13,409 bases of DNA from Pseudomonadales bacterium (lineage in GTDB: Bacteria > Pseudomonadota > Gammaproteobacteria > Pseudomonadales > Azotimanducaceae). The notes beneath the pieces were generated by a model. It saw only the letters and a list, made by a program, of their open reading frames with translations, was not told the origin of the DNA and did not search any database. The stretch covers positions 1-13,409 of the forward strand of contig JAGWBL010000039.1 of NCBI GenBank assembly GCA_021295935.1, in the 5' to 3' direction. The first letter of the stretch is position 1. Every line of letters starts with the position of its first letter. Made by a program: the position numbers and the translations under genes. Shown piece by piece: positions 5,946 through 13,409 of the stretch.

Positions 5946-8036
5946 ATGAAAGACTTGTCTATGCGGAACTGGATTCTGGCTGCAGCCATGGTCTTCTTGC
6001 ACCAGGCAGCACTGGCAGATCAGGCAGAGGCGGAAGCTCTGGAGAAGGCGGTTGAGGACACCTACGAGGACGTCGAGGAGGCGCTAGAGGAAGCGACGAA
6101 CGCGACCGAAGCCGAGGAGGCGGCCACGGAAGAGCCCGAGATTCGTCAGCCCTTGCCAGCCAACGTCTGGGCGCTGCCGGAGAATATCAGCAACGTCAGT
6201 CTGTCACCCTCAGGCAAGTACTACGCCCTGATCCGGAAGCCGACACCTCCGGAAACGGGCAATCCCGTGATCGAGGTCTTCAACACCGAGGATCTTACGT
6301 TGGTGCTGCGCCAGAACTCGGATCCCATGGAAATCCAGCAATTTTTCTGGATCAGCGATTTCGCGTTGATCTTCGCGTTGCGGCAGAGGGTTCGCGACGA
6401 TATCGAGGGGTTCAACCAGGGAGTCTGGGAGTTTCGGTTGCGCATGGTCGACGTCGAAGACAAGAAGGTGCGCGCGCTCGGCGGGCTCGACACCAGCTTG
6501 GCGAGCGTCCTTCCTCACGATCCGGACCATGTGCTGATCCGCACGTTCACGGGCGGCGAGAACGCTTCCAGAGGCCAGGCGTTCCGTGCGGAGAGCTTTC
6601 ATCGCTACATCCTGAAGACCGGCAAGATGAACCTCATCGTGCGCTCCAAAATAGACAAGCGTGGCATGAGGTTCGATCCCGAGGGCAATCCGCTGTTCGC
6701 CAGCGGCTATCACCGCACGCGTCTCTCCTACATCGACTACTACCGAAAGCCGGGCACGCGCAGGTGGAAGGAAATCAACGCCCAGCACCGCGACGTGATC
6801 GACGAGAGCTTCCGCGTCGCGGGCCTGGATCCGCTCAACCCGAACCACTTGATCGTCATCTCACACAACGGCAACGACACCGCAGGGCTCTGGACGTTCG
6901 ATCCGGCTGCCAAGAAGTTCGTCGAACCGCTGTTCGTGCACCCGAAACTCGATGTGATGCGGACGCTCACGCATTCCAATTCGTGGAAGCACCCTCAAGT
7001 GATCACCGGACTGGTGTATGCAGCGGACACTGTCAAGTACGAGTTCTTCGACGAAGAGGAGAAGGCGGTCTACGAGCAACTGCGCGAACACATCCCCAAT
7101 CCGGGTGTAATCTCGATCACGAGCCGTTCGATAGACGGAAGCAGCATCGTCGTAAGTAACCGTGGACCCGCCGATCCAGGCACGTACTTCCTGCTTCACG
7201 GGGGCAAGATGAGGATCATCGGCAGCCTTGCACCCCAGATCGCAAGCGATGACCTGGGTCCGGTCGAGTACATTACCTACACCAGCCGGGACGGCAAGAC
7301 CACGATCCCCGCGTACGTCACCCATCCCAAGGGTGAACCGCCGTTCCCATTGGTCGTGTTGCCACATGGTGGCCCATGGGTGGGAGAGGTCATCACGAAC
7401 GACCCTTGGTCCCAGATGCTGGCGAATCACGGCTACATGGTGATTCAGCCTCAATATCGCGGTTCTAGCTTTTACGGCCTGGATTTCTTCCTTTCGTCGT
7501 TCGAGGATGGATCCCAAATGGGCTACGCGATGCAGGACGACAAGGACGATGGCGCCCTGTACCTGGTGGAACGGGGAGATGTCGATCCCAACAGAATCGC
7601 CATGGCCGGTTGGTCCTATGGCGGGTATGCAGCCCTTGTGGCGGCGGCGCGAACTCCTCAGATCTACCAGTGCGTGATCTCCGGGGCTCCGGTGACGGAT
7701 CCCGTTCACCAGGTCAATTACTACCGCAACCGCTTCCAAGGCAAGTTGCGCGAGTTTTTCGGCAAGGCGCACGAGTTGGCCTTCAATCCCGTGAGGGAAG
7801 CGGAGAAGGTGAACATCCCCGTGCTGCTGATTCACGGGGAGGTCGATCAGCGAGTTCCGATTGCCCATGCAAACATGTACCTCGCGCAACTGCGCAAGCA
7901 CGACAAGCCGTACGAGTACCTGTTGCTCGAGGGCGCTGACCACTTCTACAACACTCTCAACTACGATCACCGCGAGGCGTTCTACACGCGGGCGCTGAGT
8001 TTCCTGAAGGACAGGTGCGGTCCTGACGGCCTCTGA
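5946..8036 (+). CDS. Secreted S9 family (prolyl oligopeptidase-type) serine peptidase
   Basis: This 696-residue peptidase should cut short peptides in the periplasm or outside the cell. A signal peptide covers about residues 1-24 (ending HQAALA before DQ). It is followed by a strongly acidic Ala/Glu-rich helix-like linker, about 25-65. A beta-propeller-like domain follows (about 70-440) that would gate access, with SLSPSGKYYALI typical of its first blade. The alpha/beta-hydrolase domain (about 450-690) has the oxyanion motif HGGPW at 474-478, nucleophile Ser557 in GWSYGG, Asp634 in HGEVDQRVP and His666 in GADHFYN, so the triad is complete. The start is ATG 5946, with GGAGA at 5931-5935 about 10 nt upstream; ATG 5961 lacks a Shine-Dalgarno. 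It stands alone and ends in an intrinsic terminator. Substrate (dipeptidyl, acyl-aminoacyl or oligopeptidase) cannot be told from sequence. Confidence 0.95.
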   Translation: MKDLSMRNWILAAAMVFLHQAALADQAEAEALEKAVEDTYEDVEEALEEATNATEAEEAATEEPEIRQPLPANVWALPENISNVSLSPSGKYYALIRKPTPPETGNPVIEVFNTEDLTLVLRQNSDPMEIQQFFWISDFALIFALRQRVRDDIEGFNQGVWEFRLRMVDVEDKKVRALGGLDTSLASVLPHDPDHVLIRTFTGGENASRGQAFRAESFHRYILKTGKMNLIVRSKIDKRGMRFDPEGNPLFASGYHRTRLSYIDYYRKPGTRRWKEINAQHRDVIDESFRVAGLDPLNPNHLIVISHNGNDTAGLWTFDPAAKKFVEPLFVHPKLDVMRTLTHSNSWKHPQVITGLVYAADTVKYEFFDEEEKAVYEQLREHIPNPGVISITSRSIDGSSIVVSNRGPADPGTYFLLHGGKMRIIGSLAPQIASDDLGPVEYITYTSRDGKTTIPAYVTHPKGEPPFPLVVLPHGGPWVGEVITNDPWSQMLANHGYMVIQPQYRGSSFYGLDFFLSSFEDGSQMGYAMQDDKDDGALYLVERGDVDPNRIAMAGWSYGGYAALVAAARTPQIYQCVISGAPVTDPVHQVNYYRNRFQGKLREFFGKAHELAFNPVREAEKVNIPVLLIHGEVDQRVPIAHANMYLAQLRKHDKPYEYLLLEGADHFYNTLNYDHREAFYTRALSFLKDRCGPDGL

Positions 8037-8064
8037 TCGAGAGGCGCCATCAATCGCCATTCCG

Positions 8065-8106
8065 ACGCCCTGCTTGGAGCCATTCGGGTGCCGAGCAGGG
8101 CGTTTT
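8065..8106 (+). terminator. Rho-independent terminator of the S9 peptidase gene
   Basis: ACGCCCTGCT (8065-8074) pairs perfectly with AGCAGGGCGT (8094-8103). TGG/CCG extends the stem inward to 13 bp, and T bases run 8103-8106. It starts 28 bp after the S9 stop codon. Confidence 0.88.
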
Positions 8107-9320
8107 GCGTCTTCGGTTGGGGGTTGGTTCGCAGCTGTCCGCTGCGAGGTCGAGACTCTTGTGCGGTCTGGCTGGGCGTGATCAGCTGAGAGCCTCCATC
8201 GCGGCCGGGGCGCTGGCTGTGCTGTCGGAGCACGAACAGAGCTTCCGCGTGGTGGTCGAGCCTCGCGACGCGCTCCAAGGGAGGGAGTGGCGCCAACTCC
8301 CGGAACTCCTTGATGCCCGGACATCGAGCGAGCCCTATCGCTTGCCTGCGGAACGCCTCTGCCGGACAGATCCGAGGGAATTCGCAGGTGGGGGTCCACC
8401 GCAAGCGTCGAGGATCGCCAACAGAGCAGCGACCCGCAACAATCGGACAAGTGCGAATGCAATTGGGCAGGGTCGCCGTGCGGATCTGCAGTGACAGCAT
8501 CACCCCGGTCAATGTTTCTCGGGAGGCAGCCGCGCTCGGCAAATACGAGCTTGCCGACTGGATCGCTGCGCACGAGAACGAGATCCGCCCGGGCCGGGGC
8601 TTGTTCAATGAATGCCTGAAGAACGTGCGTCACCCAGCGAGTTGCCAGACAGCAGGCGAAGGAGGTCCGTCCTGTACAGGACAGGTCTCACGCGTACAAC
8701 CGGACGAACGAGGAGCCGATGTCATGGAAGTGGACTCTTCGCACAGGAGCTCCGAGTTCAGCGGCGATTGCCCGTTGCGCGGAGAAATACGGGCGCGAAC
8801 GCTTCCAATCCGATCCTGGCCCAGGCGTTGAATCGGCCCCAGCGAACGGCTCCATCCTGTCGTTGTGGGAAGCGCCGTACGCAAGAAGTCGGTGGAGCGA
8901 GAGTGCGCGAGTCGGCGGCATGGCACTGAAGGACCGAGAGCTCGACGGCTGACGTTCGGCGCCGGGACGGAAGGCTGTCAAGAAAATTGACGGCGCAGTC
9001 GACAAAGCAAACTGCCGGCAACGTGCCGCCCGTTTCCGGTCAAGGCACCCTTCGCCGCCAAGAGTCGTTTCCTGTTCGCACCAGCGCGAGCGGGCGTTCG
9101 CCCTGACGCCCCCAGCGATCCGACGCCCTGTCAGCCAGCCATTCCTGCAGGCATTCGCTCTGTTTCCGGTTGCACCATCGGAACGCTCCTGATTCTCCAT
9201 CTGCGAATCCAGGCGTTCCCCGTGCCGGCCCCGACGCACTCACGACCGCATCGCTTGATGCCTCTTGCTTTGCGTTGTCCGGTCGACCATCCTCCTTGAT
9301 TCACGGGGGAGGCTGCGGAC
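8107..9320. other. Gap between the convergent peptidase genes
   Basis: About 1.2 kb has no recognisable gene. Open + strand stretches include one from ATG 8457 to TGA 8831 (MQLGRVAVRICSDSITPVNV at its start, then REAAALGKYELADWIAAH) and one from ATG 8719 to 8952 preceded by GAGGAG at 8709-8714. On the opposite strand 7982-8608 and 8688-9239 are open. None can be assigned. A 14-bp perfect palindrome at 8669-8682 is listed separately. I see no intrinsic terminator for the leftward M3 gene in the 100 bases after its stop. Confidence 0.5.
8669..8682. repeat. 14-bp perfect palindrome
   Basis: GTCCTGTACAGGAC reads the same on both strands. It lies in a gene-poor gap 36 bp before an ATG (8719) with a nearby GAGGAG. 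Such a sequence could be an operator half-site pair or simply chance. No T-run follows and there is no loop, so it is not a terminator. Confidence 0.6.
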
Positions 9321-11168
9321 CTACCCCACTACATCCGTCACGATCCGCTCGAACCTGCGCACTCGATTCTCGAGCGATCTCACGACGCCCTTCCAGAAAG
9401 CGGGCTCGCGGATGTCGGTGTCGAGGTGCTTGGAAGCGAGATCTTCCGCCGTCATCCTCCCGGTGTCCCGCAGCAGCGCCCGCCAGCGCGCGAAGAAGTC
9501 TCCTCCCCAAGCCTGCCGCTGGAGATGGACTGCACAGCTGAAGAGGAAGCCGAAGAGATAGGGAAAGTTGTAGAAACTGATCGAAGAGATGTAGAAGTGG
9601 AGCTTGCCGGCCCAGAACATCGGATCCGGCTCCTCCAGGGCGTCGCCGTACCACTTGAGCCAGGCGTCGCACATCAGATCTTTCAATTCGTCAGGCAGCA
9701 ACGGACGGTCGGCACGTCGTTCGTAGAAATTTCTCTCGAATTCGAACCGAGTCGGTATGTTCAGAAGAAACCCGACGATGGCGGCACAGTCCTCCCACGC
9801 GACGGCCAGTTGCTGCTCAGGGGTCGCGGCGAGCTGGAAGAGCGCGTCCCGCGTGATCGCCTCGCCGAAGGTGCTGGCCGTCTCGGCGAGGGACATGCCG
9901 CAGTCCCGCTGCGAATCGGGCAGGTCCCGCATGGTCCAGTGATGGAAAGCATGGCCCAGTTCATGCGCGAGCACGGTGAGATCCGAGCGGGATCCCGAGT
10001 AGGTCATGTAGACACGAGGTGCACGAGACTTGGGGAACGAAGTGCAGTAAGCCCCCGGGCTCTTGCGCGGTTTCACGGCCCCCTCGATCCAGTTCCGGTC
10101 GGCCATCATGCGAACGAAATCGCCCAGTTGCGGGTGCACCTCTCCGTACGCGCCGGCGACGAGGTCCAATCCGGCGTCAAAGGCGATTCTCGAACTGTCG
10201 CCGCCGAGATCGGGAGCGGGCGCGCGTTGATCCCAGGGTCCGATGCGCTGTTTGCGACAGGCGCGGGCCATGGCCGTTGCCGCTCGTCGAGCAAGAGGCG
10301 CCGCCTCCCACGCCGTCGCCATGAGAGCGTCGAGTGTTCGGCGGTCGATGTGGCTGGCGTGCGCCGGAGCATCGAGAAAATGCACTTCCTGCTCATGCGA
10401 CCGCCTCTTGCAGAGCTCCAGGCGCCATCCCGAGATGGCATTGATTGCTGCTGCGCAAGTGTCGATGTGCGCGTTCCATGCTCGATTGATCGCCTTCCAG
10501 GCATCCTTACGCACGGAATCGCTCGCGTCCTGGGTCAGGGATGCGGCTTCGGCAAGTCCGACGTCACGGGTGGTCCCGTTGGCTTGCACGGTGCACTGCA
10601 GAGTTCCGGACAACTGGGTGTACAAGCGTCCCCAGGCGTGGACGCCATCCTGGCTCAAGGCTGAAACCAGCGTCTCCTGCGCCAACGGAAGCAGCTTGTG
10701 TCGTCGACTTCTGGAGTGCGTGACAGAGAACGTGGCGGCGCGCGTCGAGTCGCTGGCCAGGAAGTCTTCCACGAAGGCGTCGGCCGCCCTGTCAAGGATT
10801 TGAGTCAGCGGCGCCTGAAGCTCGTGGAGGCGCGTCCAATGGGCCTCAAGCCGTCCCTGCAACTTGTGGGCTTCGTCGTCCTGCCCATCGACGGACAGCA
10901 AGCAGCTGGCGAACCTGGCCACATTGCGGAGCAGCGTCTCGGCGTCGTTGATGAGCTGGAAGGCTTCGCGGGCGTGTGCGACTCCGCAAGAGAGCTCCTC
11001 GGGTTCGAGCGCGCCGATGCGCGGGAGCAGCTTGAGGAGGCGCTGATCAGTCGATTCCAGTCGATCCAGCAACCGGGAGAAGGCGTTCAGGTCCTCGTCG
11101 ATGCCAGGGTCGGTTGGCCCCGAGTAGACGGCAGAGAGATCCCAGGAGGGCCCCGTGAAGTTCGTCAA
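9321..11168 (-). CDS. pepF: M3 family oligoendopeptidase (PepF-like zinc metallopeptidase)
   Basis: The 615-residue product is a cytoplasmic zinc peptidase that should degrade short peptides. The zinc site is H402-E403-L-G-H406, with Glu429 in AETASTFGE as the likely third ligand. The N-terminal WDLSAVY motif is the usual PepF/M3 opening. KLHFYISSISFYNFPYLFGF and the C-terminal RWRALLRDTG are typical substrate-side and terminal segments. The length matches the roughly 600-residue family. There is no signal peptide. The start is TTG 11168-11166: no ATG or GTG lies in frame nearby, WDLS begins at residue 9, and a weak AGGTG sits about 6 nt upstream. It converges on the S9 gene across 1.2 kb and is likely monocistronic. 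The exact subfamily (PepF versus another M3B member) is uncertain. Confidence 0.94.
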   Translation of the reverse strand: MTNFTGPSWDLSAVYSGPTDPGIDEDLNAFSRLLDRLESTDQRLLKLLPRIGALEPEELSCGVAHAREAFQLINDAETLLRNVARFASCLLSVDGQDDEAHKLQGRLEAHWTRLHELQAPLTQILDRAADAFVEDFLASDSTRAATFSVTHSRSRRHKLLPLAQETLVSALSQDGVHAWGRLYTQLSGTLQCTVQANGTTRDVGLAEAASLTQDASDSVRKDAWKAINRAWNAHIDTCAAAINAISGWRLELCKRRSHEQEVHFLDAPAHASHIDRRTLDALMATAWEAAPLARRAATAMARACRKQRIGPWDQRAPAPDLGGDSSRIAFDAGLDLVAGAYGEVHPQLGDFVRMMADRNWIEGAVKPRKSPGAYCTSFPKSRAPRVYMTYSGSRSDLTVLAHELGHAFHHWTMRDLPDSQRDCGMSLAETASTFGEAITRDALFQLAATPEQQLAVAWEDCAAIVGFLLNIPTRFEFERNFYERRADRPLLPDELKDLMCDAWLKWYGDALEEPDPMFWAGKLHFYISSISFYNFPYLFGFLFSCAVHLQRQAWGGDFFARWRALLRDTGRMTAEDLASKHLDTDIREPAFWKGVVRSLENRVRRFERIVTDVVG

Positions 11169-11643
11169 GGCGACACCTGCGGCGTGCAGAAGACAAGGAA
11201 GTGTATGCAGATGCAGACGCCATGGGTCGAGGTGGCGCCGAGGTCACGGAGGGTCGTGCTGGCGCAATGATTCGCATCGCTCTCGTGCAGTCCGAAGGTG
11301 CCCAGGCAACGGCGCGTCTCAGATGGCGGGAACGCTCTTGAATCTTGTGGGGGAGAGTTCTCAGGCGATGGAGCGGATGTTTGGAAGTGGGCAGATCCTG
11401 GGCCAACAAGCGTCGTCGTGAGGTCACTAGCGGCGAACACGGCGAATCCGGATACATCGCTGGAACATCCACGTCTCCGGCGACCACTGGACCGCTGTGG
11501 ACGGGCGCAGGTCAGAAACGGAAGCGGAGGAAGCCGAAAGCAGGGCGACGACGGGGATTGGAGGGATCGGAATCGGAGAACGTCGGAAGCGCCGAATCGA
11601 GCGGGCGCGTGATTGCGTTGCGACCTGCAGAAGTCGTTTTCTG

Positions 11644-11649
11644 TACAAT
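11644..11649 (+). promoter_or_regulatory. Isolated -10-like element
   Basis: TACAAT matches the sigma-70 -10 consensus in five of six bases. The -35 is unclear: TTGCGA at 11618-11623 is 20 bp away, too far for a standard promoter. It could drive the right-hand gene with a leader of about 500 nt, or a small RNA, or be inactive. Confidence 0.2.
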
Positions 11650-12029
11650 GCGCCTCGGTTGTTCGACTCCGATGTCGACCGGCCGGTTTGTCGCCCCATT
11701 CGGCGGGAATGCGCTATGCCGCGTGACGTCGTTGGGATGGTTGTAGCGATGGCCGCTCTGCAGGATGCGTGGGCGGGAATGGCTACGCCTCTGACCGGCG
11801 GGTTGGAATCGGTTGAGGGAGGAATTCCAGGATTTCGCCGAACCTTCCATTGGGAACAGTGGGCGCGGCGGGGTGGCGCTAGAGTGCTATCATGCCGTGC
11901 AGCAGCGGGATGCCTTTTGCCCTCCATCGGTGCGCGTCAGAAGCGCACAGGTGCGGGCGAGGGCGGCTTGCGCAGCGCGTTCGGCAATCGAACAGCCAAT
12001 TCTTGGGTTTGTGTAATCGGCGATGCTTC

Positions 12030-12036
12030 AGGAGAG
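12030..12036 (+). promoter_or_regulatory. Alternative upstream ribosome binding site
   Basis: AGGAGAG precedes ATG 12042, which is in frame with ATG 12186 with no stop between. It offers a start 48 codons earlier than the one chosen. Confidence 0.4.
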
Positions 12037-12175
12037 ATGAAATGCATTTGTCCGCCATTTTGAAGTCTCTGGTCTCGGTTCCGTGGTTCCGAAAGGACTC
12101 GGCAACGGACCACAAACACGAGGGGGCAGCACCCGGCAGGATGCCAGGCTGGCGCTCTCGCGTTCGCGTTCACGA

Positions 12176-12181
12176 GGGAGG
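12176..12181 (+). promoter_or_regulatory. Ribosome binding site of the secreted protein gene
   Basis: GGGAGG at 12176-12181 lies 4 nt before ATG 12186, the start that yields a conventional signal peptide. Confidence 0.6.
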
Positions 12182-12185
12182 AACC

Positions 12186-13409
12186 ATGAGGTTGAACCGT
12201 ACCGCACCCGCACGAAGCGGGATCGCCACGAGCTTGTTCGCCACCGCTCTGGCCACTGCCACTGTCTTCGCCGCATCCAGCGTTTCGGCGAACGACTGCT
12301 CGCAGGAATCAGGCGTGGACTGCCGGGCGTACCTGGCCGATCCGAACAATCTTGGATTCGGCGCGATTTTCGGAGACTCCGCCGCCACGGCTTCTGAAGC
12401 CCCCCCGGATCTTGTAGTCACGGGGATTGGCGCCGCCGCTGGGTGGGATGCAAGCACCCCAGCCTCGTCATTGAGTGTCTTTCGGTGGGATCCGGATGAA
12501 GCACATCCAGACGCAGCCACGCTCAAAGGACGATGGACGCAGGTGACGGATTGGGACGTTACCCAACCAGTCGCCGCCGCCGCTAGTTGGGACGTGACAT
12601 TGCCCTCCGGCGACCGTCCGGGCGACAGGTCGGAAGCGACCACGGGACTTGCCGAAGACCCCAGCCTCCCACACGGAGCAGTGATTCGCGACTATTGCCT
12701 GGCGCCCACGACTACAAATTTCGGACCGGCGCTCAACGCGGCCGCTGATCAAGTAACCGGCAGCCATCAAGAGGCTTGCACGGCGTGGTCACCAACTGAC
12801 CCCGCCGATCCGAGCAACGGCGAGCTCTTCTTCGTCAGTTGGGTGCACTTCGACTACGAGGCCAACTTTCCGGAGGAGTTTCGGTTCTCGGATTGGCCCT
12901 CCGACGCTTTCCGGGAAGGCGGCGCGGACTCCCTGGACTGGATGCAAAACGACCGTTCGAAATACTCGGTGTACGTGGGCACCAGCTACACACTTGAGGA
13001 CTTCCTCCGGCTCCCCAAGCCCATCTTGAGCCTCTTGCCCAGCCCGCCCGACGCGGCTTACCCCGAACTGCGGGCCACGTTACGGGGGACTCTTCCTCAG
13101 GGGTTGGGTTTCACACCTATCAATAGCAATCCGGACGGCATTCCCACCGGCACTTTCCAAGGAACTCCGGCCTCTAGCAGTACCGGGACAGATGTTGAGA
13201 TCCGGTACGAATGGTTCGACTCCCTCAACGCACAGGCCGATGCTACAGACTACTTCGACCTGCAATTGCAATTTGTTGTCGAGGAACCGACCGAGAACAG
13301 TGTCCCGCATCTCTATGCGATTTGCGACGACGCTACCGCTACCACCGGTGAGGCGATTGATGATGCCACTAACGCCTGCAACGACGTTGCGGACGACTTG
13401 GCGAGCCTC
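12186..13409 (+). CDS. Secreted protein with a putative-Ig (He_PIG-like) segment, 3' end outside window
   Basis: The frame is open from ATG 12186 to the last base of the window: 408 codons and no stop. Residues 1-35 form a signal peptide (basic RTAPAR, Ala-rich core, SVSA before NDC), so the protein is exported. It is not a lipoprotein, because no cysteine follows the cleavage site directly. Six cysteines occur as three pairs (first pair C38 and C46; later DYC/EAC and AIC/NAC), suggesting disulfides. Residues about 258-365 resemble the putative-Ig fold: VYVGTSYTLEDF, then LPQGLGFTP, GTFQGTPASSS and a YFDLQLQFVV strand. The mature part is acidic and rich in Asp, Ala, Ser and Pro. Residues 36-255 match nothing I recognise. 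An in-frame ATG at 12042 with its own AGGAG would add 48 residues before the signal peptide. Function is unknown; adhesion or surface display is plausible from the fold only. Confidence 0.85.
   Translation, partial: MRLNRTAPARSGIATSLFATALATATVFAASSVSANDCSQESGVDCRAYLADPNNLGFGAIFGDSAATASEAPPDLVVTGIGAAAGWDASTPASSLSVFRWDPDEAHPDAATLKGRWTQVTDWDVTQPVAAAASWDVTLPSGDRPGDRSEATTGLAEDPSLPHGAVIRDYCLAPTTTNFGPALNAAADQVTGSHQEACTAWSPTDPADPSNGELFFVSWVHFDYEANFPEEFRFSDWPSDAFREGGADSLDWMQNDRSKYSVYVGTSYTLEDFLRLPKPILSLLPSPPDAAYPELRATLRGTLPQGLGFTPINSNPDGIPTGTFQGTPASSSTGTDVEIRYEWFDSLNAQADATDYFDLQLQFVVEEPTENSVPHLYAICDDATATTGEAIDDATNACNDVADDLASL

Larger units (their letters stand above)
11169..12185. other. Gap between the M3 peptidase and the secreted protein gene
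   Basis: About 1 kb sits between two divergent genes, so both promoters should lie here. Open frames exist (11497-12063 on +, 11047-11487 and 11427-11927 on -), but they are Arg/Ala/Gly-rich and match nothing I know. A good -10-like TACAAT lies at 11644-11649, listed separately. A second TATCAT at 11888-11893 has no -35. The stretch 11883-12185 is open in the frame of the right-hand gene, which matters for its start. An ACCGGCCGGT palindrome sits in the leader side at about 11679-11688. Confidence 0.5.

Noticed and set aside
6861..8633. 590-codon open frame on the - strand
   Set aside because: It lies antisense to most of the S9 peptidase gene, whose complete catalytic triad marks the + strand as coding. 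It is a shadow of high third-position G/C.
8989..9020. TTGACG promoter-like element in the gap
   Set aside because: No -10 follows at usual spacing, and no gene starts downstream on the + strand.
9426..10664. 412-codon open frame on the + strand
   Set aside because: It is antisense to the M3 peptidase, which has HELGH and family motifs on the - strand. Its product is Arg-rich and motif-free.
11497..12063. 188-codon open frame on + upstream of the secreted protein
   Set aside because: GTG start without a Shine-Dalgarno, Arg/Gly/Ala-rich composition, and an open frame on the opposite strand. No domain is visible.
1..13409. CRISPR array, tRNA, rRNA or insertion sequence
   Set aside because: I found no regularly spaced repeats, no tRNA T-arm with matching acceptor stem, no rRNA-like stretch and no transposase motif or terminal inverted repeats. 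A dedicated tRNA and IS search could still find something I missed by eye.

Overview
The window is GC-rich DNA from a Gram-negative bacterium, probably a gammaproteobacterium. This rests on a TolC-type outer membrane channel, a Kdo transferase for lipid A assembly and a probable outer-membrane barrel tail at the left edge. Genus or family cannot be fixed from the sequence alone. Six large genes are clear. A short gene tail at the left edge is likely, and a few small open frames are only possible.

Layout, left to right: (1) the last 16 codons of an upstream + strand gene (to 53), resembling the terminal strand of an outer-membrane beta-barrel, followed by a strong intrinsic terminator (113-156). 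(2) tolC-like gene (454-1812, +), whose 3' end overlaps by 53 bp the convergent waaA gene (1760-3088, -). (3) About 0.8 kb without a recognisable gene, holding one open frame with a good ribosome site. (4) A small heat-shock protein gene (3905-4369, +) with a sigma-32-like promoter and a strong Shine-Dalgarno. (5) A gap of about 1.6 kb with no recognisable gene. (6) A secreted S9-family (prolyl oligopeptidase-type) peptidase (5946-8036, +) ending in a textbook terminator (8065-8106). (7) A 1.2 kb gap. (8) An M3-family oligoendopeptidase (9321-11168, -). (9) A gap of about 1 kb. (10) The first 408 codons of a secreted, cysteine-paired protein with a putative-Ig (He_PIG-like) segment that runs off the right edge (12186-13409, +).

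Themes: tolC and waaA both serve the outer membrane, through export and lipopolysaccharide assembly. The S9 and M3 enzymes fit a protein- or peptide-degrading lifestyle: the S9 enzyme would cut oligopeptides in the periplasm, and the M3 enzyme would finish them in the cytoplasm. The genes look like separate transcription units rather than one operon.

Only about 60% of the window is covered by confident genes, which is low for a free-living proteobacterium. The gaps hold many overlapping open frames that I cannot assign. I see no CRISPR array, tRNA, rRNA, insertion sequence or recognisable novel defence or biosynthetic system. The least explained items are the secreted protein at the right edge, the acidic linker of the S9 peptidase, and a cysteine-rich small open frame at 4540-4770.
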